A stretch of DNA of 64,000 nucleotides from Malacoplasma iowae (GCF_900660615.1 NZ_LR215023.1:1214575-1278574), one strand, 5' to 3'. Shown: positions 30,214-41,357, numbered from the stretch's first letter. A program made the numbers and translations. The notes: a model not told the origin generated them from the letters alone.

Positions 30214-32490
30214 TTAGCTCATTTTTAATACTAATAATTCATTATTAAACTTGCTTGCTAGAACTGTTAGAATAGCTGCTGTTTCTTTTTTAACAAAGAA
30301 ATAAAGTGGTCTGTTTATAGTTCTTAACAAGAAGATTAATGTATCAAAATGTTCAAAAGCAATTAAATCAACTTCATTTGTTTGCTCATTAAATGAAACA
30401 TATGAACCAATATTTCAGAAATGTTTATTAGAACTATTGAATGATTTATTATTAATTAATATTTTGTATGTATCAATCATTCTTTTAACATTTGCACTAT
30501 AAACTTGTTCGTTTGGTTCGTTATATAACATTAACATTGGTGTTGGTCTGTTACCTGGAATATATTTAACTTTATAAAATTCACTTTGAGTGTTTGGTAA
30601 ATCTTTTTCTGTTAATGTTTTTTGATCTAATCTATTTTTTATTATTAGTTGTTCAATCATTCTTAAAGCATCTTCTTTAATATCAATGATTCTTTGAATT
30701 TGTTCTTTTGTTTTTGGATTAGTAATAACATAATCTCTTTTTATAGTTCTTGGTTGATATGTTAAATCATATAATTTTTCAAGTTCTTTTTGATTATCAA
30801 TAATAGATTGAATTTGATTAATTTGTTCAGATTTATTTTTATCAATATAAGTTTGTGATTGGTTATCTGGTTTAGTTTCATCAATAATTTCAAGAGGTTT
30901 ATCATCTTCTTTAATTATTGTTACAGTTTCAACTGGTGGATTTATATTGATATCTTTTTCAGTTATTACAATTTCATCTATTAATAAATCTTTTTCTTTA
31001 TTAGTGTTTGTTTCTTGTTTTATATGTTTTTCTTCTACAATATATTCTTTATTTAAAGAATTGTCTTTGATTTCATCAAGAATAACTACTTCATCTTGTT
31101 TTTCATATTTTGGTTCAATGTTGTTTGATTTATCAATATAGTTGTTAAGGTTTTGATGAATCTTTTTAAATTCTTGTGTGCTTTCTTCAAGATTTTTCAA
31201 TTCTTCTTCTAATATTCTTTGTACTTCTTTTAATCTTAATATTTCAAGATCTTCTTCATTTAAAGCGTTGCTTTTAATTTCTTGTGGAATTTCAACTGTG
31301 TCGATTGTTTCTAATTCTTCTACACCAAAATCATCATCTTGTTCTAAAGAATCTTTTAAATGACTTAAATCATCTTCAAATTCTTCATCAGTTGTTCTTT
31401 CTTCTTCTATTTCCACTTCATCAACTTGGATTGTTTCATCTTCAATATCATCTTTAATTTCAGTTTCTATAACATCTACATCACTTAAAGATAAAGAATC
31501 ATATTCATCAGAATCACTATTAATTATTTCTACATCATCATTGTTTAATTCGTTTTCAATTGCTTCAAGTTCTTCTTGTGTTGGTTCTTCATCTTTTACT
31601 AAATCATCAAGATGATCTAATAAATCTTCTTTTTCTTCTTTGATTTCTGTTTCTTCAATAGAAGACTCTGTTTCATCTTCATCATTTAGTTCTTCATCAA
31701 TAGTAGAGTCATCAACTTTATCGTCTAATAAATCATTACTAAATTTAAAGTTATTATCTGATTCATTTGATTCAGTTTCGCTAAATAATTCTTCATATAG
31801 TGGAGTATATTCTTCACTTAACCCTTCTTTATTTATTTCTTTTTTCTTAATAATGTTATTAGTTGTAAATAAAGTTATGTTGTTGTGGAAATTTAATAAA
31901 GTGATAATGTCATCTTTATCAATTTTCTTATCATTAATAATCCTTACAATGTTATCAGCTTCCTCGTCAATTACAATACATATTATTTGTTTAGCAAGCA
32001 TTATGGATTTAATACCTGGAGAAATCAATTGGTTACCATTGTTTGCATAATTGATGTAATCAATTTTAGATTCAAAATCATTGAATAAGAAATTACCTCT
32101 TTTATCAATGCCAAATATAACTAGATCTAAACCATCACTAAATTTATACAAGTCATTTAAGTTGCCATTATCACTTAATTTATTTATTCTATCTTTTAAT
32201 GATGCATAGTTTCCTTGTGATATATCAATCTTATCTATAAAATGGTTTTTTAAAATATCTTCAAACATAAGTGTTTGATCATCTTTATATTCAACAATTG
32301 GTACAATTCTTGAACTAAATCATTGAATTTTTTTTGTTTTAACTAAAGCATTAAAAATTTCAGATAAAGATTCATCCCAATAAAAACCAATTCTAGAACT
32401 TGGTTTATCACTAAGAATTTTTTTAATATCTTTTATTATTTTTTTATTTAATTGTTTAATATTTTTACAACTTTTTATAACTACTGCCAT
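30214..32490 (-). CDS. Degenerate NagB-like domain fused to a long acidic region and a conserved-looking C-terminal domain
   Basis: 758 residues. Residues about 1-215 follow the glucosamine-6-phosphate deaminase fold by order of blocks: LVKTKKIQWFSSRIVPIVEY, then DLVIFGIDKRGNFLFNDFES (in active NagB the Asp-x-His and Glu catalytic positions fall here), then ISPGIKSIMLAKQIICIVID. The catalytic Asp, His and Glu appear as Arg, Asn and Asp, so it should not be an enzyme. About 250-590 is very rich in Glu and Asp with coiled-coil stretches. The last ~165 residues look globular (PGNRPTPMLMLYNEPNEQVY). ATG 32490 is preferred over the internal ATG 32268, which would cut into the NagB-like fold. Confidence 0.8.
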
Positions 32491-32684
32491 TTTGATTCCT
32501 CGTATTTACTTATCCATAAATTAAATAAAAAGTATAATTTATCTAATATATTATAATATGAATGTATTATCTATAATCACTTATATAACAATAGTTAAAA
32601 ATTTGTTTGTTTTGGAGTACTATATATAAAGTAACAAAACTTATAAAATTGCAAGAATTAATTATTAAAAAATGAGGAATTGAT

Positions 32685-33755
32685 ATGTTTAGTTATCCTA
32701 AAGATAAAGATTTAGTATTTGTAGATATAGAAGCAAACATGAAACCAAAAAGACTTGTTCAATTTGGTGCTATTAAAGTTAAACAAGATCAATCTATTGA
32801 AGAATATAATATATTTTCAAATCCTAAATGTAAATTGACTGAAAGAATAAAATCAATGCTTGCAAATAACCTTGAGAATATTAAAAATGCTCAAGATAAT
32901 ATTAGATCTTTAAAGGATATATATAACATATTAGATGGTTGCATTTTAGTAAGTTATGGTTCTTTTGATTATGACTTTTTAAATTTTTTATCTAAGAAAT
33001 TACTTAAGAAAAAACTTAATGTAACTTTTATTGATTTACAAGAAGAATGAAAAAAAATTTCATATTCTAAAAATCCAATATCTCTTACAGGATTAGCTAG
33101 GCTTTTAGGTGTTGAATATGAAGAAAATAAACTTCATGATGGTTTGTATGATGCAAGAATTTTATACAACATTTTTTTTAAGTGAAAAGAAATGCCAAAG
33201 TCAGATATTTGAAACATTATTTTCAAATATAAGTTAAGTTATGTAACAGAAACAAGCTTGAAACAAAACAAAAGCAATCAGAGTTCAAAAACTATTGATA
33301 ATAAAATAAATATTAATGGATTTGTATTTTTGAACATTAATTTTAAAAAAATAAAAAAGAGTCCAGATTTCATTAATGAAAGAATGTTGTCAGGTCTTTC
33401 ATTAATAGAAATACAAAATAATACATTGAAAAGAAATTGGGATTTTTTTTATGATTATGACAATAGGTTTTTTGACTATGATGATTACATTGAAAAACTT
33501 GGAAGTGTATTAAAACAATACATCATATCAACTAGAAATAAAAAGATAATAATTAATGATAATAAATATCATGAATTAATTAGACTTCATAACTTATGTT
33601 CAAAATATATTAAGGTTTATCCTATATGTAAATTAAGTTATTCAAGTGGTTTTGAACACTTGTTTAACAAGATAAATTTTGATGAATATAAGTACTCACA
33701 AAACTTGGATTTAATAAAAAACTGATTGGTTTATCGTTATTTGGAAAACAATTAG
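32685..33755 (+). CDS. DEDDh-type 3'-5' exonuclease-like protein
   Basis: 356 residues. The first ~180 show the DnaQ-like fold: LVFVDIEANM (Asp and Glu of motif I), SYGSFDYDFL (motif II Asp), and KLHDGLYDARILYNIFF (motif III His and Asp). It probably trims single-stranded DNA or RNA, as a proofreading or RNA-processing nuclease. Residues about 200-356 form a second, unrecognised domain (FVFLNINFKKIKKSPDFI and on), again starting with a strand like an exonuclease core but without the Asp/Glu pair. ATG 32685 follows GAGGAATTGAT. The gene points toward arcA, with 93 bases between them. Confidence 0.78.
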
Positions 33756-33792
33756 TTTTTTTTATTATTTATTCCTCTAATATTTTAAAAAA

Positions 33793-33820
33793 AATTTGTA
33801 TTAGATTTACAATATAAATT
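33793..33820. promoter_or_regulatory. Promoter/operator region of the arc operon
   Basis: AATTTGTATT and AATATAAATT form an imperfect inverted repeat, overlapping a TTGTAT (-35-like) and a TATAAA (-10-like) element, 28-56 bases ahead of arcA. It could bind an arginine-type regulator; I have no direct evidence for that. Confidence 0.4.
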
Positions 33821-33848
33821 GTAGGAAGAAAAAATGGAGGTTTAAATT

Positions 33849-35072
<1,224 letters not shown>

Positions 35073-35103
35073 TTTCAATATAAATATAAATTAGGAGAAA
35101 ATA

Positions 35104-36129
35104 ATGGCTTGAAATATTAAAACGCCACGTCACTTTGACACATTAATGAATTTTACAACTGAAGAAATTTTACATTTAGTTGATCAATCAATAAAAGTTA
35201 AAGAAAATGAAAAAAACGGTATTAGACCTCAAAACTTAGTAGGAAAAACTGTTGTTGGTATTTTTGAAAAAAACTCAACAAGAACAGCTAATGCAACTTT
35301 CAAAGCTGCTAACTACTTAGGTATGCAATATTTCTATAATGGACCTACAGGTTCAAACATGGGTTCTAAAGAATCTGTTGCTGATACAGCAAACGTGTTT
35401 ACAGAAATGTATGATATCGCTCTTTTTAGAACTTTTGGACAAGAAAAAATTGATGAATATGCAAAGAATTCTAGAATTCCATTAATTAATGGTTTATCTG
35501 ACCAAGAACACCCAACACAAACAATTGCTGACCTACAAACTATTAAAGAAGCATTTGGTTCTTTTAAAGGATTAAAAGTTGTGTTTGCTGGTGACTACAA
35601 AAACAATATGGGACACTCATGAATGTTCGCTTGTGCTTTCACAGGTATGGATTTAGTAATGTATGGACCAAGAAACTATGAATTACAATTAAACCCTAAA
35701 ATCTTAAAATTCTGTAAAGAATTATGAGCTAAAAATGGTGGATCAATTACTTTCACTGAAGATAAAGCAGTTGCTGCTAGAGGTGCAAACGTAATTGCTA
35801 CTGACGTTTGAGTTTCATTAGGTGAATCTTTTGACCTATGAGAAAAACGTTTAGCTGAAATGCATTCTTTCCAAGTTGATAAAGCTATGATGGAAATGGC
35901 TGCTCCGAATGTTAAATTCATGCACTGTTTACCAGCATTCCATGATATCAACACTGAATATGGAAAAAAAGTTGCTGAATTATATGGTAACAAATACCCA
36001 GCTGTTGCTGGTGGAGCTATAGAAGTTACTGATGAAGTTTTCCAAAATGAAAAATGAAACCTTTCATTCGTGGAAGCTGGTAACCGTTGAACTTCAATTG
36101 CAGCTATTATTCAAGAATTATTAAAATAA
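35104..36129 (+). CDS. arcB: Ornithine carbamoyltransferase, catabolic
   Basis: 341 residues. In this operon it phosphorolyses citrulline to ornithine and carbamoyl phosphate. Motifs: [20 protein letters not shown] (carbamoyl-phosphate loop), [20 protein letters not shown] (HPTQ), [23 protein letters not shown], and [10 protein letters not shown] with the ornithine-site Cys. ATG 35104 follows TAGGAGAAAAT. It is 31 bases after arcA and one base before arcC. It is intact, with TGA read as Trp throughout. Confidence 0.98.
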
Positions 36130-36130
36130 T

Positions 36131-37057
36131 ATGAAAATAGTTATTGCTTTAGGTGGAAACGCTTTAGGAAACAATCCAGAAGAACAAAAAGAATTACTTA
36201 AAATACCTGCCCAAAAAGTTGCCTCTCTTGTAGCTATGGGTCACACAGTTTTAATTGGACATGGTAATGGTCCTCAAGTTGGTATGATATATAATGCTTT
36301 TGCAGATGCTAAAAAATCAAATGAAAAAACTCCAACAGTTCCTTTTGCTGAAGCTGGTGGTATGAGCCAAGGGTATATAGGTTACCACATGTTAACTGCT
36401 ATCAAAACAGAACTAAACAAACTTAACATTCCAAAAGAAGTTGTTTATGTTGAAACATTAACTTATGTTGATAAAAATGATGATGCATTTAACAATCCTA
36501 CAAAACCTGTTGGTCCATTCTACAGTTCAAAAGAAGAAGCTGAAAAATTCAATCCTAACTCTACTATTATTGATGATGCAGGTCGTGGATACAGAGTTGT
36601 TGTTCCAAGTCCAAAACCAATAGATATTTTAGGTATCAATACTATTAAAGCATTAGTTAATGCTGGAGTAGTTGTTGTAGCCGGTGGTGGTGGTGGAATC
36701 CCAACAGTTAAAAATGGTGAAACTGTATATGGAGTAGATGGAGTAATTGATAAAGACTTTACATGTGCAAAAATTGCTGAAAAAATAGATGCTGATCTGT
36801 TTGTTATTCTTACAGCTGTTGATAATGTTTATGTTAACTGAAATAAACCAAACCAAAAGAAACTTGAAACTGTAAGTCTTAATGAACTTGATACATACAT
36901 CCAAGAAGGCCAATTTGCTAAAGGAAGTATGTTACCAAAAATTGAAGCTTGTGTTAAATTTGTAAATTCTGGAGAAAACAAAAAAGCTATTATTGCTGAC
37001 TTAAAAAATGCTGAACTAGCTATTGAAGGAAAATCTGGAACTATTATAGTTAAATAA
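36131..37057 (+). CDS. arcC: Carbamate kinase
   Basis: 308 residues. It transfers phosphate from carbamoyl phosphate to ADP, making the ATP of the arginine deiminase pathway. Motifs: KIVIALGGNALGN at the N-terminus, VLIGHGNGPQVGMI, VVAGGGGGIPTV, and DGVIDKDFTCAKIAEKIDAD with the ADP-site Lys/Asp. The ATG lies one base after the arcB stop, so translation is coupled. A strong terminator follows. There is no arcD exchanger in the operon, which must be encoded elsewhere. Confidence 0.97.
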
Positions 37058-37072
37058 TAAATTTAATTATTA

Positions 37073-37106
37073 CCACTTGTCATTTATAGACAAGTGGTTT
37101 TTTATT
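37073..37106 (+). terminator. Terminator of the arc operon
   Basis: CCACTTGTC (37073-37081) pairs with GACAAGTGG (37089-37097), followed by TTTTTTATTT. Confidence 0.93.
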
Positions 37107-37111
37107 TACAT

Positions 37112-37138
37112 AAAAAAACCTCGCTATTGCTAGCGAAG
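37112..37138 (-). terminator. Terminator of the CoA-transferase operon
   Basis: On the minus strand CTTCGCTA pairs with TAGCGAGG (one G-U) around four bases, followed by seven U. It is 12 bases after the stop at 37150. Confidence 0.92.
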
Positions 37139-37149
37139 TAATTTAATAA

Positions 37150-38475
37150 TTATAGTATGTTGAGTTTTTTAGCTTCCTTTAATAATTCGTCTCTAAATTT
37201 AGGGTGTGCAATATTTATAAGAGCTAATGCTCTTTCAGAACTTGATAATCCTTTTAGATTAACAATTCCATATTCTGTTACAACATATTGTACATCTGTT
37301 CTTGTTGTTGTTACTGGGCCACTAAGTTTAGGAACAATTTTTGAAAATTTTCCATTTGATGCAGTTGATGTTAAAGCAATAAATGATTTGCCATTTTTTG
37401 ATTTGTAAGCACCTCTTACAAAATCAACTTGGCCTCCTGTTGCTGAATATTGATGTCCTTTTAAATGTTCTGAATTACAAGCGCCAGTAAGATCTATTTC
37501 TATAGTTGAATTAATACTTATAACATTATCATTTTTAGAAATTATATAATCATCATTTACATAATCTACAGGGTAGCTTTCAAATGATGGATTTTTATCT
37601 AACAACCCATACATTTCTTTATTTCCAATTGCAAAGGTATATACTGTTTTTCCTGTATTTATGTTTTTCTTTGAATTATTTACAACACCATCTTTAATTA
37701 GTTTAATCATACCTGTAGTTAAAACTTCAGTATGAATTCCTAAATCTTTATGGTTTTCTAATTTTTTACAAACTAAGTTTGGCAATCCGCCAATACCCAT
37801 TTGAATGGTTGCTCCATTAGGAATTAAATCCGCAATAGTTTCTGCAATTTTTAATTCTTCAGGTTTTGGTTCTTGATCATTAACTTCTAATAATGGAATA
37901 TTATTTTCTACAATAGCTGAAACTTCTGATACATGAATTGTGTTTTGACTTCCAAAAGTATATGGTACATTTTCATTAACTTCAACTATTATATTTTTCG
38001 CAGTTCTTAAAAGAGAGCTAGCATAATCATTTGAAAGACCTATACTCATATATCCAAACTTATCCATTGGTGAAACCATAGTAATAAAAGTATCTGGTTT
38101 AATAACTTCGGTAAATATTTTAGGAGATTGTGAAAAGTGGCAAGGATGAAACATAACTCTTTTTTCACCCTTTTCTTGGTCATTTAGGGCATTAATTTTT
38201 CTTTCTGTTTCACTTATAAAAAATGAGTGTGGAATTATTATTTTGTTAAGGTCTCAAGATAATATAGTTTCTCTTGCATGGTCTCTTGAAGAAAAATAAT
38301 AAGCATCAAGTCTTGTATATCCATTGTTTCTAGCTTTTTTAGCTATTGCTTCAAACAATGCTCTTGGTTGCATAAAGTGCATTGGAAAAGCAAACTTAGT
38401 TTTATCTTTTATTAATTCTATTGCTATATCAGGAGTAGTAAGTTTTTCTTTATAAATTGTAAAAACATCTTTCAT
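37150..38475 (-). CDS. Acyl-CoA transferase of the 4-hydroxybutyrate/itaconate CoA-transferase family (Ict/RipA-like)
   Basis: 441 residues, the length of 4-hydroxybutyrate CoA-transferases. It would move CoA from a donor such as succinyl- or acetyl-CoA onto a carboxylic acid. Seen: SFFISETERKI, the central IPNGATIQMGIGGLPNLVCK, the EIDLTGACNSEHLKGH block, GGQVDFVRGAYKSKNGKSFI, and VVTEYGIVNLKG. These are family hallmarks (the G-G-Q-x-D-F-xxGA block binds CoA). ATG 38475 is downstream of the hydratase and lyase genes, the same trio as ripA-ripB-ripC. The specific substrate (itaconate, mesaconate or other C4-C5 acid) is inferred from context only. Confidence 0.85.
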
Positions 38476-38488
38476 ATGAAAACTAATA

Positions 38489-39019
38489 ATTAGTTAATTT
38501 TTCAATTTTGTTTTCTTGTCTTTTGTATACAAGAACAGTTCTTTTAAAACTTATTACTTCTTTATTGTTTTGGTTAAAACCTTTGGTTAATACGGTAACA
38601 ATTCCTTGATCTGGTCTACTTTTTGATTCTCTTTTAAATAAGATTGTAGATTCAGCATAAATTGTATCACCAGCAAATACTGGATGAGTTAACCTAACTT
38701 CATCTCAACCTAAATTAGCTACAACTTTTCCACTAATAGTATTAACACTCATTCCAGTAACTAAAGCTAAAGTGAAAGTTGAGTCAACCAAAAGTTTTTT
38801 TCATTCTGTTTTGCTTGCATATTCATTGTCAAAATGAACTTGTTGTGGGTTTAATGTTAACAATGTAAATCAAACATTATCAGCATCTAAAACGGTTCTT
38901 CCTGGTCGATGTTCAAAAACATCACCAACATTAAAGTCTTCATAGTATAAACCGCTTGTTTCTCTATATCTATTTTCAGCAACTTTTTTATATCTATTGA
39001 TAAAAAAATCTTTACTCAT
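38489..39019 (-). CDS. MaoC-type enoyl-CoA hydratase (itaconyl/mesaconyl-CoA hydratase-like, Ich/RipB-like)
   Basis: About 176 residues, a single hot-dog fold. Seen: EDFNVGDVFEHRPGRTVLDA, typical of MaoC, then the active-site helix LLTLNPQQVHFDNEYA with the catalytic His, and VRLTHPVFAGDTIYAESTIL. The strict R-hydratase signature (G-D-x-N-P) is replaced by T-L-N-P-Q-Q-V-H, as in hydratases acting on branched C5 acyl-CoAs. It would hydrate itaconyl- or mesaconyl-CoA to citramalyl- or methylmalyl-CoA. ATG 39019 is two bases after the lyase stop. The last few residues lie at an AT-rich spot where I could not read the frame with full certainty. Confidence 0.82.
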
Positions 39020-39021
39020 GA

Positions 39022-39852
39022 TTAATTATCATTCTCATATTTTTTAATTATTTCTAAAGCTTTATTAATATTTGCTTTATCTATCATTTGATCGTCCAAT
39101 TTAAAAGCACCTTTTTCTTTGTAAAGACTTACTATTTCTTTTGCTTTTAAATATTCCATTTTATCAATTTTATAATAACTATCTATTATTTCTATTTGGT
39201 TTGGGTGTATTGCAGCTTTAAAATTTATTCCATTTAATTTATTGTATTGACAGCACATTTTTAAAGCATTGTTGTTTGTAATATTGAAATCTGGAGCATC
39301 TATAAATTCTATTTTTTTAAATTTGCAATATAAATGTAAATCTAGTTTTATTTTATTCATTATTTCAGATTCGATTGAACATCCAAGATCTGAAGCTAAA
39401 TCATTAGAACCAAGCATTAAACCATATACTAGATTTAAATTAAATGTGTTTTCTGTATTAAATAATGCATTTAAACCATCTACTGTTTCGACAATGAAGA
39501 TAATTTTTTGTTTTATTTTATTTATTTCCCAAAATGTATTAATTTCTTTTAGTGATGTTAGGGGATTGAATTTTGGTAATATGACATAATCAAAATGAAT
39601 TTTGTCTTTTATTAAATAAATAATTTCTTTTTGGTAGTTTTCGAAATTAAATCTGATGGCAATTTCTGATTTAATATTTTTAGAATTGGTTAATAGAAAA
39701 TTTTTAAGGATATTTATAGCTTCTTCTTTGTCTTTTTGTAAAACACTGTCTTCTAAGTCATAAATAATACATTTAGCATTTAAATTTAAACTTTTGTTTA
39801 AAAATTTAATGTTGTTAGATGGGACGAAAATGAAGGTATTTGATAAGCCCAT
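39022..39852 (-). CDS. CitE-type acyl-CoA lyase (citramalyl/malyl-CoA lyase-like, Ccl/RipC-like)
   Basis: 276 residues, a TIM-barrel of the HpcH/HpaI-CitE family. Key positions seen: CIIYDLEDSVLQKDKEEA (acidic metal-side residues), IAIRFNFEN (substrate Arg), IIFIVETVDGLNAL (metal-binding Glu), and GLMLGSNDLASDLG (metal-binding Asp). A C-terminal FKAAIHPNQIEIID matches the family's swap domain. It would cleave a 3-hydroxyacyl-CoA such as citramalyl-CoA into pyruvate and acetyl-CoA. No citrate-lyase alpha or acyl-carrier gene lies nearby, which argues against true citrate lyase. The ATG is two bases after the PEBP gene's stop. Confidence 0.85.
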   Translation of the reverse strand: MGLSNTFIFVPSNNIKFLNKSLNLNAKCIIYDLEDSVLQKDKEEAINILKNFLLTNSKNIKSEIAIRFNFENYQKEIIYLIKDKIHFDYVILPKFNPLTSLKEINTFWEINKIKQKIIFIVETVDGLNALFNTENTFNLNLVYGLMLGSNDLASDLGCSIESEIMNKIKLDLHLYCKFKKIEFIDAPDFNITNNNALKMCCQYNKLNGINFKAAIHPNQIEIIDSYYKIDKMEYLKAKEIVSLYKEKGAFKLDDQMIDKANINKALEIIKKYENDN

Positions 39853-39854
39853 TA

Positions 39855-40526
39855 TTAACCAGCTTTTTTGTATTTAAATAAAATTGTGTGACTTCCAACA
39901 ATTTTATTATTAATTGCTTGTAACAAATCCCCTGCATAAAAAGGTTTGTTAATTTTTTCTTTTTTATTATTTTGGAAGTCAGTTATATACTCAAGATTTT
40001 GAACGTCATCACTCAATCCATAAACAGTTAATGAGTATAAATGTTCTTTATTTGGTGGGTATGGTCCAAAATACATTAGTGAATTTATATCTTCTTGACT
40101 TGTAAATCCTTCAGGTAAAATTCCAGATAAATTTTGATTTTCTTTATTATTTGCTACTAATGTTTTATTTACAGAACTATTATGACCTTGTCATAATATG
40201 TCATTTGGATAAAAGCTTTTCTTATCTCATTTTTTAAAATCATTGTAAGATTGATTTTCAATTAGTTTATTTGTTTTAATGTTTGCAACAATTCAATGAA
40301 TGAATGGAAAACCAACAACTTCACAAGCATCAAAATCTTCAAAAATTATTGCGTAAGATTTCGCATTTATAATTGGTTCTCACTCTAATTCAAATGAAAC
40401 ACTAGGAAATTGTGTTGGATTATTTGATTTACCATTTGCACCATATTTATCTTGTAGGTATCCATTAGAATCAATGGCTGGAGAAAATATAGTTTTTCTG
40501 TTTCCAATTTTTAATTTATCGTACAT
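39855..40526 (-). CDS. PEBP-family protein (YbhB/YbcL-like), copy 1
   Basis: 223 residues. The phosphatidylethanolamine-binding-protein fold is indicated by: FPSVSFELEWEPIINAKSYA, IIFEDFDACEVVGFPFIHWI (equivalent of the D-P-D-A-P and H-W blocks), and the ligand-loop-like YFGPYPPNKEHLYSLTVYGL. The anion-site Asp/His positions are partly kept. There is no signal peptide, so it should be cytoplasmic. ATG 40526 lies one base after the previous PEBP gene's stop. The role of PEBP proteins in bacteria is unclear; here two copies are tied to the CoA operon. Confidence 0.85.
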
Positions 40527-40527
40527 A

Positions 40528-41109
40528 TTATTTATCCCCATTTGATCAAAAATTTAATGTGTGTACACCTACAACATGACCAGTCATTTTGTTAAATAAA
40601 TCACCTAAAAAGAATCCATTTTTTAGATCTAGGTTTTCTACATCTAAACCATAAATTCTAATTTGGTATAAATGTGGTTTATCTGGCGGCATCGGAGGAA
40701 AATAACCAATTGATGCTTCAAAGTGAGGAGATTTAAAAGCTCCAGGAATACATTCGATAATAACTCCTTTGTTATTATCAGTTTGTGATGGACAAGTACT
40801 ATTAACTCCTTGTACCATAAGGTGAGAATCTACAATATTGCTTTTATGAGATATTGAATTATTTTTTATGTTTGCAGCAGATCAATGAACAAAGTTTTGT
40901 CCAATAACTCTAGATGCTTCATAATCTAATAACATAATTGCATAAGATTTGGCTGATTCCATTTTTTCTCATTCTAGATGAAAACTATGGAATCCATTAT
41001 CATCTTTTGTAATTGCATTTTTATTTAGTCATATGTTTTTATTTGAATCTAATAAAAAACTTTGTGACTTTATTTTGTTGTTATAAGTCGCATTATCTAA
41101 CTTATTCAT
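40528..41109 (-). CDS. PEBP-family protein (YbhB/YbcL-like), copy 2
   Basis: 193 residues, related to the following gene (39855-40526). Seen: FHSFHLEWEKMESAKSYAIM, LLDYEASRVIGQNFVHWSAA, and IGYFPPMPPDKPHLYQIRIY (the P-P-x-x-x-H-x-Y ligand loop). ATG 41109 is preceded by AGAGGTAATAAA; that Shine-Dalgarno site touches the 3' arm of a hairpin (41123-41163). It is the first large gene of the five-gene unit, after a 32-codon ORF. The tandem arrangement suggests a duplication followed by divergence. Confidence 0.85.
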
Positions 41110-41119
41110 ATTTTTATTA

Positions 41120-41163
41120 CCTCTTATGTTTTTACTTAATATTTAATTAAAATAAAACATAAG
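41120..41163 (-). promoter_or_regulatory. Hairpin adjoining the Shine-Dalgarno of the PEBP/CoA operon
   Basis: On the minus strand CTTATGTTTT (41163-41154) pairs with AAAACATAAG (41132-41123), and the second arm runs straight into the AGAGGT ribosome site. This could mask the site. It might be chance in AT-rich DNA, but a 10-bp perfect stem here is notable. Confidence 0.45.
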
Positions 41164-41167
41164 GATA

Positions 41168-41266
41168 TTAGTACCATAATAGCATTGGTAAAGATGCTGA
41201 GGTACATTTATGCAATTTAACTCTTTTAGTTAAAAATAACTTATACAAACTACTAAGTCTTAACAT
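41168..41266 (-). CDS. Possible 32-residue leader peptide
   Basis: ATG 41266 follows CGGAGGAATAAAAT, one of the best ribosome sites in the window, about 30 bases after a TATAAT. The frame encodes a basic head (MLRLSSLYKLFLTKRVKLHK), then CTSASLPML, and ends LWY. It is too short and unlike any family I recognise. Its end overlaps an imperfect stem (GTACC at 41171 with GGTAC at 41201, with AGCAT/ATGCT inside). It could be a leader peptide controlling the next gene or a small membrane-active protein. Confidence 0.45.
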   Translation of the reverse strand: MLRLSSLYKLFLTKRVKLHKCTSASLPMLLWY

Positions 41267-41295
41267 ATTTTATTCCTCCGCTTCTGATTATTAAT

Positions 41296-41301
41296 ATTAT
41301 A
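41296..41301 (-). promoter_or_regulatory. -10 box of the PEBP/CoA operon
   Basis: TATAAT on the minus strand, 30 bases ahead of the small ORF's ATG and 187 ahead of the first PEBP gene. Confidence 0.5.
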
Positions 41302-41315
41302 TATAAAAAAGATAA

Positions 41316-41353
41316 ATATATAAAAAATGTCCACTAATTAAAATAGTGGACAT
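41316..41353 (-). terminator. Terminator of the hpt-ftsH unit
   Basis: ATGTCCACTA (41327-41336) pairs with TAGTGGACAT (41344-41353). On the minus strand it runs into TTTTTTATATA. It is directly after the ftsH stop. Confidence 0.92.
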
Positions 41354-41357
41354 GAAA

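Noticed and set aside
31640..32050. Plus-strand Ser-rich open frame of 136 codons
   Set aside because: It is the antisense shadow of the Glu/Asp-rich stretch of the NagB-like fusion gene.
39022..39852. True citrate lyase beta subunit
   Set aside because: No citrate lyase alpha, gamma or ligase gene is nearby; the transferase and hydratase neighbours fit a C5-acyl-CoA pathway better.
41168..41266. N-terminal extension of the PEBP gene at 40528-41109
   Set aside because: The small frame ends at TAA 41168 and the PEBP start has its own ribosome site; they are separate.
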